A DNA stretch of 15,453 nt from an uncultured Porphyromonadaceae bacterium (GCA_905212215.1 CAJMDR010000015.1:1-15453); one strand, 5' to 3'. Positions 1 through 7,753 are shown, numbered from the stretch's first letter. Made by a program: numbers and translations. Notes: generated by a model not told the origin, from the letters alone.

Positions 1-19
1 AATAAATATGAAACGGTGA
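1..19 (+). CDS. Possible 3' end of an upstream gene (partial)
   Basis: A frame entering from the left edge reads Ile-Asn-Met-Lys-Arg and stops at TGA 17-19, which overlaps the ATG at 19-21 by one base. Stop/start overlaps also occur at two other junctions of this operon, so an upstream co-transcribed gene is plausible. Only five codons are visible, so nothing can be said about the product, and this could equally be non-coding leader. Confidence 0.2.
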
Positions 20-885
20 TGTTGAAATTTTGGCTGACCAATATCCTTTTAGTTTCTGTCATTGCTTCAGTAAAGGCGGATAATTGGATGAGAGATTCCC
101 AACCTTCCATCCTTGAGGTGTATTATATTCGTACGGAAGTGATCGATACCACCCAAAGTGATAAGAATTTCTTTAAGGAACAGACAATGCTCAGAATAGG
201 AGAGAGCATGTCCTGGTATTGCTCTGTGCCTCGATTCAACCGTGATTCTTTGATGTTTAATAATCCTGATTTATACTGGCAGTTGGAAGCTGCATTGTTT
301 GATAAGAATCCTAAGGAACGGGATATGGCACTTTTGGAGCGCAGCGGGCGTTACAGCAGTTTCATCTTTAAGAACTATCCTGTAGGAAAAGTTACGGAGA
401 CAGACCGGTTTAACATGGATGTCTGGGTCTATGAAGAGGATTGGGAGAAACCGGAATGGGAGTTTATCGATGAATCGAAAGTAATTATGGGTTACCAGTG
501 TTTTAAGGCTGTTTCTGATTATCGTGGCCGTAGATGGACTGCCTGGTTTACTCCTGAAATTCCGGTTCAGGAAGGTCCTTGGAAGTTGTGTGATCTGCCG
601 GGGTTGATACTTGAAGCTGAAGATAATCACAAGGAATATCATTTCATTGTTAATGGATTGAAGCAGCAAGGCATTGCTGAGGTTGGATATCTCTGTTATC
701 GGGAGAAGCGTGGCATAAGAAAAGTGTCTCGCGATAAATTCTTCAACAACTGGTGGAGATACGCAAATTCCAATTTCGGCGCGAGGATGGCGGCATTATA
801 CGGTAAGGGTTCTCGACCGGGTGAAATTGAGAGAAAAACACAACATCGCGACAGGGAAGAAACTAATTATCCTCATGAGTTATGA
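19..885 (+). CDS. GLPGLI family secreted protein (first of three)
   Basis: Protein of 288 residues whose biochemical role is unknown. It has an N-terminal hydrophobic segment (about residues 2-20, ending near Val-Lys-Ala-Asp) that looks like a signal peptide. The family signature lies at about residues 170-200: AWFTPEIP, then GPWKL, then LPGLIL and an acidic residue. This copy has CDLPGLI where the family name motif is GLPGLI, so the first Gly is replaced by Asp. A GYxC motif (about 158-161) precedes the block, as in the two paralogues downstream. The C-terminal 60 residues are rich in Arg, Lys and Glu and differ from the paralogues. I chose ATG 19 over GTG 16 because the GTG codon overlaps the TGA at 17-19 and adds only one residue. 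The stop overlaps the receptor start by four bases (ATGA), which implies translational coupling. Family assignment is firm; function is not. Confidence 0.9.
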   Translation: MLKFWLTNILLVSVIASVKADNWMRDSQPSILEVYYIRTEVIDTTQSDKNFFKEQTMLRIGESMSWYCSVPRFNRDSLMFNNPDLYWQLEAALFDKNPKERDMALLERSGRYSSFIFKNYPVGKVTETDRFNMDVWVYEEDWEKPEWEFIDESKVIMGYQCFKAVSDYRGRRWTAWFTPEIPVQEGPWKLCDLPGLILEAEDNHKEYHFIVNGLKQQGIAEVGYLCYREKRGIRKVSRDKFFNNWWRYANSNFGARMAALYGKGSRPGEIERKTQHRDREETNYPHEL

Positions 886-3485
886 AATACCTCTTGATTT
901 TTATCCTCTGTCTGTTGATGGTATCCGGTATCTCTGCCCAAGTTGAAGTAACCGGTAGGGTATTGGACAAAGAATCTGACAAGCCTTTGACGGGTGCGTC
1001 GGTTATTGTAAAAGGAGTTGACGGAAAGATAAAGAAATATGCCACTTCGAAGACTGAAGGTGTCTTTTCCATGACGGTTCCCTCGGTATCGTCTTGCAGG
1101 TTGGAGATAACGATGATGGGTTTTACTAAAGCTATATTGCCTATGGACAGCGTTTCTTTCCCGCTTACCATTTTTCTTGAACCAGGCACGACGCAACTAA
1201 AAGAAGTGACAGTGCGGGCAGACCGTATTAGGGAACAAGGTGATACAATATCTTATAATGTAGGCAGTTTCGCTCAGAAACAGGATCGTACCATTGGAGA
1301 TGTGCTTAAACACATGCCGGGAATAAATGTGGAAAGTTCCGGCAAAATACAATATCAGGGGGAGGATATAAATAAATTCTATATCGAAGGGTCCGACTTA
1401 CTTGGCGGCAAGTATGGCATAGCTACAAATGGCATAAGCCATGATGATGTAGGTGCAGTGGAAGTGATGGAGAATCATCAGCCTTTACAAGTACTTTCCG
1501 GGATTTCTTTCTCCGACAGGGCTGCCATCAATCTCAAACTGAAGAAAAAGGCGAAAGCCACATGGTCTTTTCATGGCGATGCCGGTGGTGGTTATTCGTG
1601 GCAACCAGAAGGTGTAATATGGGACGGTGAGCTGTTTGCTATGGCCGTGATGCCTGAGTTCCAGAACATTACCACAATAAAGACTAACAATATTGGAGAA
1701 GATTTGTCGTTGCAGGCAACAGATTTTTTTGCCTCGAGCCGGGGAACAGGCCTGAATCGATATGTAGGCATTTCGTTGCCGGATGTTCCGAACCTCAGTC
1801 GCAAAAGAACTCTTTTTAACCGTTCCGTTCTCGTTTCTACGAATTGTCTATGGAAATTCGGTAGAGGTGAGTTAAAGGCACAAATGGACTATTCTTTCAA
1901 CAGGGTTACGGCAGAAGCTGCAAATATCACTACTTATTTTCTGAACGACGGTAATAGCGTTATTGCAGAAGACCGTAACGGCGTTGACCGTACACATTCG
2001 TTGGCCGGAAAGTTCATATATGAACTGAATAGGAAGACAGCTTACTTTAACAACACTTTGAAGACCAATATCGACTGGGATAATGTACGCCTTGGCACAA
2101 CGGGAACTTTACCCAATGACCAGAAGGCATCCCTGCCGGATTATTATGTTGGCAACGATTTCAAGCTTATCAAACGCTTCAAGGGTATGCATCTTGTTAC
2201 GTTTCTGAGCATGAACGAATGGGAGTCTTTGCCGCAGACTCTCTCTGTTTATGGTGAGCAATTCTCCGGCATTAGGCAGCATGTAAGCGACCATGCGTTT
2301 TATACGCATGAGAGCGCGGCTTATGCCTTTACACTCAAGGGTGTTACAGTGAGTGTGGAAGGTGGGTTGAAGGGTTATTGGCGAACTATGAACTCGACAT
2401 GGACGGATAAGTCAGACGAATCGGATTGGGAGAATTTTATGGAGGAAGTTGACTTTACTAATGTCGTGAATACGAATTACTTGACATTGTATATGACACC
2501 AAAATTTGAATATTGGGTCAAGAGGATTAATGTCTCTCTTGATGCTCCAATCAGTTTTGCTCATTATATGTTCAATAGGTCGCTTGCCAACAGAGGCGAG
2601 GTTTATTTCTCGCCTTCTCTGAAAATGAGCTGGAAGCCGAACAACCGTTTTTCCATCAGTTTACGTGGTGGCTCAGGCCGGTCGCCAATGAGTTTGAATA
2701 TGATTCAACCGGGACTAATAATGACCGACTATCGTTCTTTCCGGAAAGGGGTGGATGCTTTCTACAATAACACATCGCAGAACTTGTCTGCTAATATTTC
2801 CTACAAGAACACCCATCATGGATTGTTTGCCAATGGTTATGCTATACATACATGGCGTCATAATCCTTATACATTGGCTCAGCAGTTTTATGGTGACTAT
2901 ATCGTCTATACGTATGCCTCCGCCAAGAGTAATGGGAAAATGCTGATGTCAGGCGGAAGCTTAGGCAAGACTCTCGACTTCATGCACGGAAGCATCAACG
3001 TAAACGGTTCCTTCGGACGTAACGAATCACATCTAATTTCCGAGAATGAGACTATAAATTCAGTCGGTACATCGTGGAGTACCGGAACAAGAATAAATGG
3101 CTCACCAATACGTTGGCTGAGTATTGACTACCGTTTTGACTTGTCATCCACCTGCCTTGCCATGAATGGCGCGAAAGCTCCATGGCTCGGAAGCATGGAG
3201 AATGAGTTGCTTCTTAACATAATGCCACATGGTAAATGGGAATGGCATATAAACGGAGAATATTACCGCAATGAGCTGAACTCCGGGAATTACAAAGATA
3301 TGTTTCTGCTTGATACCAAAGTAATCTTCAAGCTGAACAAACGTCTTGAGTTCTCCGCCTCGATTACCAATATATTAAACCGACATACATATAACTACAC
3401 AACATACAATCAACTTAGTTCCTATGAGAGCCGTCGGTGGCTTCGTGGCCGTGAACTGCTGATTTCAATATATCTTCGGAAATGA
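882..3485 (+). CDS. TonB-dependent receptor with carboxypeptidase-like regulatory domain
   Basis: Outer-membrane beta-barrel protein of 867 residues. A signal peptide (about 1-19, ending ISAQ) is followed by a carboxypeptidase-regulatory-like domain (about 21-107; VTGRVLDKES, PLTGASVIVKG, EGVFSM), then a plug-like region (about 108-220; EVTVRADRIREQGDTISYNV, IGDVLKHMPGINV, FYIEGSDLLGGKYG, VEVMENHQP) and a long barrel of alternating polar and aromatic strands. Receptors of this type move ligands across the outer membrane using TonB energy. There is no SusD-like partner or glycan enzyme beside it, so it is not a standard polysaccharide locus. Instead it sits between GLPGLI genes, overlapping the first by four bases and lying 18 bp from the next. 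The ligand is unknown. The protein could also be a non-transport outer-membrane assembly or export partner for the GLPGLI proteins. Confidence 0.88.
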   Translation: MKYLLIFILCLLMVSGISAQVEVTGRVLDKESDKPLTGASVIVKGVDGKIKKYATSKTEGVFSMTVPSVSSCRLEITMMGFTKAILPMDSVSFPLTIFLEPGTTQLKEVTVRADRIREQGDTISYNVGSFAQKQDRTIGDVLKHMPGINVESSGKIQYQGEDINKFYIEGSDLLGGKYGIATNGISHDDVGAVEVMENHQPLQVLSGISFSDRAAINLKLKKKAKATWSFHGDAGGGYSWQPEGVIWDGELFAMAVMPEFQNITTIKTNNIGEDLSLQATDFFASSRGTGLNRYVGISLPDVPNLSRKRTLFNRSVLVSTNCLWKFGRGELKAQMDYSFNRVTAEAANITTYFLNDGNSVIAEDRNGVDRTHSLAGKFIYELNRKTAYFNNTLKTNIDWDNVRLGTTGTLPNDQKASLPDYYVGNDFKLIKRFKGMHLVTFLSMNEWESLPQTLSVYGEQFSGIRQHVSDHAFYTHESAAYAFTLKGVTVSVEGGLKGYWRTMNSTWTDKSDESDWENFMEEVDFTNVVNTNYLTLYMTPKFEYWVKRINVSLDAPISFAHYMFNRSLANRGEVYFSPSLKMSWKPNNRFSISLRGGSGRSPMSLNMIQPGLIMTDYRSFRKGVDAFYNNTSQNLSANISYKNTHHGLFANGYAIHTWRHNPYTLAQQFYGDYIVYTYASAKSNGKMLMSGGSLGKTLDFMHGSINVNGSFGRNESHLISENETINSVGTSWSTGTRINGSPIRWLSIDYRFDLSSTCLAMNGAKAPWLGSMENELLLNIMPHGKWEWHINGEYYRNELNSGNYKDMFLLDTKVIFKLNKRLEFSASITNILNRHTYNYTTYNQLSSYESRRWLRGRELLISIYLRK

Positions 3486-3503
3486 AAGCAAACTCAGAAA
3501 GAA

Positions 3504-4364
3504 ATGAATAAGTTACTCACAATTCTTACAATGCTGTGCCTTGCGGTAATATCCGCGTTGGGACAGAACAAAGCGGAGGTCATGGTAAGCTATGACTATA
3601 CGCGTCCGCTTAAAAGCGGGAAGACGGCAACTTCTAAAATGTCGCTACTGGCATCTTCAGCTGAGGCAAAATATTTCAATGACATGAGTCTATGGGTGGA
3701 TTCTTTGAAATCTACTCCTGAAGGGAAGGGCAAGTACATGGACATCCTCAAAAAGGCATGCATGACGATGGAGCCTGATGGTTCCGTCTCATGGGATCTC
3801 ACTAAAGGTCCGGTCAAGAAATCATACACTTATGTGTTCACAAGTCCTGACACGGAAACTCTTACGGTGTATGACAAATATGGCGAAGACCTTGGCTACT
3901 ACACCGAACCACTTTCTGAAATGGAATGGACGGTGTTAGAGGATTCAACAGCAACCGTTCTCGGTTATGAGTGCTTCATGGCTGAGAGTAATTATCATGG
4001 CCGTCATTGGAAAGCCTGGTTCACACCTGAGATTCCCCTGTCATACGGACCGTGGAAGCTGCATGGATTACCCGGGCTGATTCTAAAGGCAGAGGCCAAT
4101 GGCGGTTTTGCGTTTGTGGCTACCGGGATGGAAAACACAAATAGGGTCATCACACCCATGTATCTGAAGGGCGACTATGCCAAGGTTGAACGCAAGAAAG
4201 CGCTTGAAAGCAATGAATACTTTATCAACAATGAGGAAAGCATAAAGAATGCACAGGGGCAGAAAGTTACCATTTACACTGTTGATGACAATGGCAACAG
4301 AGTGGAGACTCCCAAATATGATGGTCTGAAACATAGTATTGAACCGGATTACAAAACGAAATGA
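3504..4364 (+). CDS. GLPGLI family secreted protein (second of three)
   Basis: Protein of 286 residues with a signal peptide (about 1-20, ending ISALGQ). The family core is complete: GYEC (about 154-157), YHGRHWKAWFTPEIP (about 164-178), GPWKL (182-186) and GLPGLIL (188-194). A region of turns and beta-like sequence precedes it, including an EWTVLEDST segment that matches EWEFIDES and WEISYST in the two paralogues. The C-terminal tail has no recognisable domain. The gene starts 18 bp after the receptor stop with an A-rich leader and ends in an ATGA overlap with the third GLPGLI gene, so all four are probably one transcript. The predicted location is the periplasm or outside the cell. No catalytic motif is recognisable and function is unknown. 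Confidence 0.92.
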   Translation: MNKLLTILTMLCLAVISALGQNKAEVMVSYDYTRPLKSGKTATSKMSLLASSAEAKYFNDMSLWVDSLKSTPEGKGKYMDILKKACMTMEPDGSVSWDLTKGPVKKSYTYVFTSPDTETLTVYDKYGEDLGYYTEPLSEMEWTVLEDSTATVLGYECFMAESNYHGRHWKAWFTPEIPLSYGPWKLHGLPGLILKAEANGGFAFVATGMENTNRVITPMYLKGDYAKVERKKALESNEYFINNEESIKNAQGQKVTIYTVDDNGNRVETPKYDGLKHSIEPDYKTK

Positions 4365-5155
4365 AGAACATACTCTCATTATTTCTTCTGTGCATCGCTG
4401 TGATAACTGTCAGTGCTCAGGAGAAGGCTCAGATTAGGGTGGAATATACCGAAATGTACCAGACCTGGACAGGGGCTAACAAGAAAGAGAAAATGCTTTT
4501 GTTGGCCAATAACGACAGGTCACATTATTATAGTCCTATGACCCTCGTTGTAGATTCTATGTTGTCCACGCCTCAAGGTACCATGCAATTCAATAGCATG
4601 GTTGAGGCGGCAAACATGGCGGGGCAGAGGCCTGCATTGCTTCCCGGCTCCAGAACCTATATAGTGAAGGATTTTGGAAAGGGGAACATGATTTATTATG
4701 GAGAACCAGCAGGAGAACTTGGTCACTATGAAGAAGATATGGATGAACAAGTTTGGGAAATTTCATATTCCACCACAGCTATACTTGGCTATGAATGTGT
4801 ATCAGCAGAGATGGATTATCATGGAAGACACTGGAAAGCATGGTTCACACCGGAAATTCCTGTTTTTGACGGACCATGGAAATTGGTGGGACTTCCCGGT
4901 CTGATTCTTAGAGCTGACGCAGATAATGGGAAGTATCGTTTCGAGGCTACAGGTATAGAAATGACCGATAGATGTTTTCCGGTGAAAATGTATGGGCATG
5001 AACTATCTATCCCTATGAAACGAAAGGATATGCTGAATCTGCAATGGAAGTTTTATAATAATTCCGGAGCACAGATGAATGCGGAATTCGGGGTTTCTAT
5101 GCCAGAGATAGCACTTCCGAAAGGTTTTGATCTGATTGAAACAGATTATCGCTGA
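4361..5155 (+). CDS. GLPGLI family secreted protein (third of three)
   Basis: Protein of 264 residues with a signal peptide (about 1-19, ending TVSAQ). The family core is GYEC (about 143-146), YHGRHWKAWFTPEIP (about 153-167), GPWKL (171-175) and GLPGLIL (177-183). Across the core it is closer to the second copy than to the first: both share the YHGRHWKAWFTPEIP stretch exactly, which suggests these two arose by tandem duplication. The remaining N- and C-terminal parts diverge clearly. It overlaps the preceding gene by four bases and is the last gene of the operon, with a strong terminator hairpin 15 bp after its stop. Function is unknown. Confidence 0.92.
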   Translation: MKNILSLFLLCIAVITVSAQEKAQIRVEYTEMYQTWTGANKKEKMLLLANNDRSHYYSPMTLVVDSMLSTPQGTMQFNSMVEAANMAGQRPALLPGSRTYIVKDFGKGNMIYYGEPAGELGHYEEDMDEQVWEISYSTTAILGYECVSAEMDYHGRHWKAWFTPEIPVFDGPWKLVGLPGLILRADADNGKYRFEATGIEMTDRCFPVKMYGHELSIPMKRKDMLNLQWKFYNNSGAQMNAEFGVSMPEIALPKGFDLIETDYR

Positions 5156-5170
5156 AGTAGAACGGACATA

Positions 5171-5209
5171 AAAAAATCTTGAAAACGATTATCGCTTTCA
5201 AGATTTTTT
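5171..5209. terminator. Bidirectional intrinsic terminator
   Basis: A perfect 14-bp stem (AAAAAATCTTGAAA at 5171-5184 pairing with TTTCAAGATTTTTT at 5196-5209) closes an 11-base loop. The A tract and T tract give a run of U on whichever strand is transcribed. It lies between the end of the GLPGLI operon and the 3' end of the convergent tRNA, so it can stop both. Confidence 0.85.
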
Positions 5210-5210
5210 G

Positions 5211-5284
5211 TGGAGCATACCAGACTCGAACTGGTCACCTCTTGACTGCCAGTCAAACGCTCTAGCCAGATGAGCTAATGCCCC
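5211..5284 (-). tRNA. tRNA-Ala, anticodon GGC
   Basis: A 74-base cloverleaf on the minus strand. The acceptor stem GGGGCAT/ATGCTCC contains the G3:U70 pair that alanyl-tRNA synthetase recognises. The D stem is GCTC/GAGC, the anticodon stem TTTGA/TCAAG with loop CTGGCAG (anticodon at 5248-5250), and the T arm ACCAG/CTGGT with loop TTCGAGT. The discriminator base is A and CCA is not encoded. It reads GCC and GCU codons. Confidence 0.95.
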
Positions 5285-5318
5285 AACTTACAGTGCCATA
5301 GATTTCTCTTTGACGATG

Positions 5319-5350
5319 CAAAGTTACGAAGTTTTTTCTTACTTGCCAAA
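5319..5350 (-). promoter_or_regulatory. Promoter of tRNA-Ala (Bacteroides type)
   Basis: On the minus strand the -33 box TTTG (within 5346-5350) lies 19 bp before the -7 box TAACTTTG (5319-5326), the layout known for the Bacteroides primary sigma factor. Transcription would start near 5313, about 30 bases before the mature tRNA. Confidence 0.7.
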
Positions 5351-5479
5351 TTTTTCATGAAGTTTTTTATTGTTTGGCTGTGAAGTCGTTGGTTATCAGA
5401 GAGTTATATTAGAGCCTAAGAATGGAATTTGTGGATGTTTATCTTGAATAAAGAACTAATATAGGTTAGAGAAAAGTGA

Positions 5480-5527
5480 AAATAAAACAGACTGCGCGTG
5501 GATTATCCGCACAGTCTGCTGTTATTT
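5480..5527 (-). terminator. Terminator of the ECF sigma gene
   Basis: CAGACTG (5488-5494) pairs with CAGTCTG (5512-5518), and GCG with CGC inside it, giving a stable hairpin. On the minus strand the stem is followed by TTTTATTTTC. It begins about 40 bases after the sigma-factor stop. No gene was seen in the rest of 5351-5568. Confidence 0.7.
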
Positions 5528-5568
5528 CAAGGATGGATATCAGGCGCAAGGCAAAACGTTAGGTTGCC

Positions 5569-6159
5569 TTATACGCTGAGCGCTATTTCTTTTTCCGAGG
5601 CTATTCTGCGAAGATTCAAGACGGCATACCGCATTCTTCCAAGAGCGGTGTTGATGCTTACTCTTGTTTCTTCGGCAATTTCTTTGAAGCTCATGTTGCG
5701 ATAAAACCTCATCGTAAGTACCTCACGTTGTGGCTGAGGAAGATATTTGATCAGATCGCGAACTTCATCAAGAAGCTGACGGCTGATGATTTCTTCTTCT
5801 ATGGTAGCCTCTGAAAGTTCCTTTCTGTTGAGGACATCGACTTCTACAATGTCGCTGCTCTGCAGATTCTCCGCTTTTGACTGGCGATAATAGTCAATAA
5901 TGAGATTATGTGCTATGCGCGTAATCCATGCGGGGAATTTACCGTTTTCAGTGTAACGTCCCTGTTTTATGGTGAGTATAGCCTTGACAAAAGTGTCCTG
6001 GAAAATATCGTTGGCGACATCTTCGTTCTTTACTATACGTATTATGTAGGCGAACACTTTGTCACTGTACTTCTTCAGCAGACAGTCGAAAGCATCGTTG
6101 TTGCCTTGTGCATAAGCTTTGACCAACTCGGCATCGGTCATGCTTGTGATTTTAACCAT
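5569..6159 (-). CDS. ECF-type RNA polymerase sigma factor
   Basis: Protein of 196 residues that directs RNA polymerase to a set of alternative promoters. The sigma region 2 domain spans about 22-95 (AFDCLLKKYSDKVFAYI, DIFQDTF at 51-57, FPAWITRIAHNLIIDYYR) and region 4 about 134-187 (LPQPQREVLTMRF, then the helix-turn-helix MSFKEIAEETRVSINTALG). There is no region 1 or 3, so this is the compact extracytoplasmic-function type. ATG 6159 is preceded by AGGAAAAAGA, a reasonable ribosome site. No anti-sigma factor or FecR-like gene adjoins it: prmA lies upstream in the same direction and tRNA-Ala downstream. It is transcribed alone, with its own terminator. A clear -7/-33 promoter was not found in 6160-6308, so it may need another sigma factor or itself. 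The regulon cannot be read from the sequence. Confidence 0.92.
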   Translation of the reverse strand: MVKITSMTDAELVKAYAQGNNDAFDCLLKKYSDKVFAYIIRIVKNEDVANDIFQDTFVKAILTIKQGRYTENGKFPAWITRIAHNLIIDYYRQSKAENLQSSDIVEVDVLNRKELSEATIEEEIISRQLLDEVRDLIKYLPQPQREVLTMRFYRNMSFKEIAEETRVSINTALGRMRYAVLNLRRIASEKEIALSV

Positions 6160-6308
6160 TCTTTTTCCTATACTTTTTGTTGGGTAAAGGTCAGTCGATA
6201 GGCAGTATGTTTTTTTTGAGTTTGATATTTATTGTTTTTACGAGCGTAAAATTACAAAAAAAAGTTCACGTCTGCAACACAAAAAAGCTTAATTTTTTAT
6301 CTTCTGTG

Positions 6309-7154
6309 TTAAGACGCTGAAAATTCGGCTCTTATCCAATCCTTATCGGATGCATAGGAAATGAATTTCAGTCCAAGAACGGATGCTTTTTCTTTTATAA
6401 GGTCAAGATCAGACAGGTAGAAGCCACTGCATACGAACCGTGCGCCGCTTTTTAACTTACGGAGATATGACTCCATATCTGCCATGATGATGTTACGGTT
6501 GATGTTAGCCAGGAAAAGGTCGGCCACAGGCAAGTTTTCGAGGGCTGAGGCGTCTCCGCATATAAGTTGCGGGGACTGTGCGTTCAGTTCCGCGTTATAG
6601 CAGGCATTGTCGTAGGCATCAGGATCTATCTCCACACCGTAAACTTTCTTTGCTCCTCGCATACAGCTTAAAATGGCGAGTATGCCGGTTCCTGTTCCCA
6701 TGTCGATGACTGTTTTACCTTTCATCTCATGGTCAAGGATATATTCAAGCATAAGGCGTGTAGTGGAATGATGGCCCGTGCCGAAAGCCATTTTCGGATC
6801 TACTATTATTTCATATTCCGCTTGCGGGGCATCGGTGTGGAATGTACTTCTCACAACACATTTGTCAGCAACCACAAGTGGTTTGAAATAATGTTTCTCC
6901 CATTCATTGTTCCAGTCTTCCCCTTCTATTGTAATGTTTGCGGCAGATAGAGTTGTGTCCGGAGCCGGAAAATCTGAAATCACAGACTGCAGATTATTTT
7001 TATCGAAGATGTCCTTAAGAATGAAAGCGGATAAGACAGGTTCTGTACTCGTAAAAGACTCGTATCCGATATCTGCAAGGAGAGCAGCTAAGAAATCGGC
7101 AAAGTCCTGGTTCCAGGGTGTCAGGGTAATGTCAGTTCGTATGTAGTCTTTCAT
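6309..7154 (-). CDS. prmA: Ribosomal protein L11 methyltransferase
   Basis: Protein of 281 residues that methylates ribosomal protein L11 with S-adenosylmethionine in the cytoplasm. The PrmA hallmarks are visible: DPKMAFGTGHHSTT (119-132), the SAM-binding loop DMGTGTGILAI (151-161), the acidic ribose-binding Glu in GVEID (173-177), and ANINRNI (216-222) in place of the common NPPY-type motif. WNNEWEK (81-87) is also typical of the family. An ATG at 7190 would add 12 residues with no family counterpart. I chose the ATG at 7154 because it is followed by a family-like start and because the promoter -7 box sits at 7160-7167, which would put the upstream ATG before the transcription start. The gene appears to be monocistronic. 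Confidence 0.93.
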   Translation of the reverse strand: MKDYIRTDITLTPWNQDFADFLAALLADIGYESFTSTEPVLSAFILKDIFDKNNLQSVISDFPAPDTTLSAANITIEGEDWNNEWEKHYFKPLVVADKCVVRSTFHTDAPQAEYEIIVDPKMAFGTGHHSTTRLMLEYILDHEMKGKTVIDMGTGTGILAILSCMRGAKKVYGVEIDPDAYDNACYNAELNAQSPQLICGDASALENLPVADLFLANINRNIIMADMESYLRKLKSGARFVCSGFYLSDLDLIKEKASVLGLKFISYASDKDWIRAEFSAS

Positions 7155-7159
7155 GTGTG

Positions 7160-7191
7160 CAAAAATAATAAGAATATCTTCGGATTGCAAA
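7160..7191 (-). promoter_or_regulatory. prmA promoter, probably giving a leaderless mRNA
   Basis: Minus-strand -33 box TTTG (7188-7191), 20-bp spacer, -7 box TATTTTTG (7160-7167). Only five bases separate the -7 box from the prmA ATG at 7154, so transcription should start at or within a base or two of the start codon. Confidence 0.65.
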
Positions 7192-7261
7192 TTCCGGCCC
7201 GAGAATGGGATGTATTTCAGTCAAGTTTAAGAGTTATTTTAAAATAAAAGTGAATTTTGGG

Positions 7262-7352
7262 CGTCTGTTTTTTAGGCAAAAACCTTTTAAGCCGCAGGAG
7301 CATAGCGGGCTATGTGACTAAGGCGCGAAAGGTTTTGGGCAAAAAACAGACG
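7262..7352. repeat. 91-bp imperfect palindrome, probable dispersed repeat
   Basis: The outer arms match perfectly over 12 bp (CGTCTGTTTTTT at 7262-7273, AAAAAACAGACG at 7341-7352). Moving inward there are matching blocks AAAACCTTT/AAAGGTTTT and GCC/GGC, and a core CATAGC-GG-GCTATG at about 7301-7314. The arms are nearly collinear along their whole length. It lies between the end of the MmcQ gene and the prmA promoter. It could fold as a long hairpin in RNA of either strand. No open frame or transposase is present. Confidence 0.7.
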
Positions 7353-7393
7353 GTCTGAAGCTAATTTTTCTTAGAGCAGAATAGGGGAGTATT

Positions 7394-7753
7394 TTATCTT
7401 TTCCTGGGTCTGATAGTATACTTCTCTTTTACTAATTCGTAAGACCGCTTTATCAGGTTATAGATTTCCATATCCTTTATATCTCCGTTAAAAATCAGCT
7501 GCATCCAGTATTTAGGACTCAGATTTACCGGATTACTGGCAGACGCATGATTCATTTTGAATTCTATCAGTTCTTCTGGTGTGGATCTTACAGTAATGGA
7601 AGTGAAGTCATCCATATCCGTCAGACAGAACATATGATTGAGGATATAGAACACAAGAATAGAATCATAGCGCCTGGCAAATTTACCGAATGGCGTCTTC
7701 TCTTCAACGCCCTCAATTGTCATACAAAAATCTCTCAGTTCCTCTATATTCAT
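7394..7753 (-). CDS. MmcQ/YjbR family protein
   Basis: Protein of 119 residues, a normal length for this small family, which has a double-wing fold proposed to bind DNA. The opening MNIEELRDFCMTIEGVEEKTPFGKF, the central FYILNHMFCLTDMDDF and the C-terminal NLSPKYWMQLIFNGDI with a final helix LIKRSYELVKEKY are all typical. The basic tail IRPRKR ends the protein. The gene stands alone, with a terminator upstream (7831-7880) and a large palindrome downstream. Only a weak promoter-like TAATTTCG is seen just before the ATG. The cellular role is unknown; the DNA-binding idea comes from structural work on the family, not from this sequence. Confidence 0.85.
   Translation of the reverse strand: MNIEELRDFCMTIEGVEEKTPFGKFARRYDSILVFYILNHMFCLTDMDDFTSITVRSTPEELIEFKMNHASASNPVNLSPKYWMQLIFNGDIKDMEIYNLIKRSYELVKEKYTIRPRKR

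Noticed and set aside
6241..6308. Possible promoter of the sigma gene or terminator of prmA in an A/T-rich gap
   Set aside because: The nearest -7-like sequence (TAATTTTA) lacks the final G and has no -33 at the right distance; the A6/T6 stem is too weak to call.
7234..7247. Perfect 14-bp palindrome TTATTTTAAAATAA
   Set aside because: Pure A/T in an AT-rich gap, expected by chance more often; no linked operator layout.
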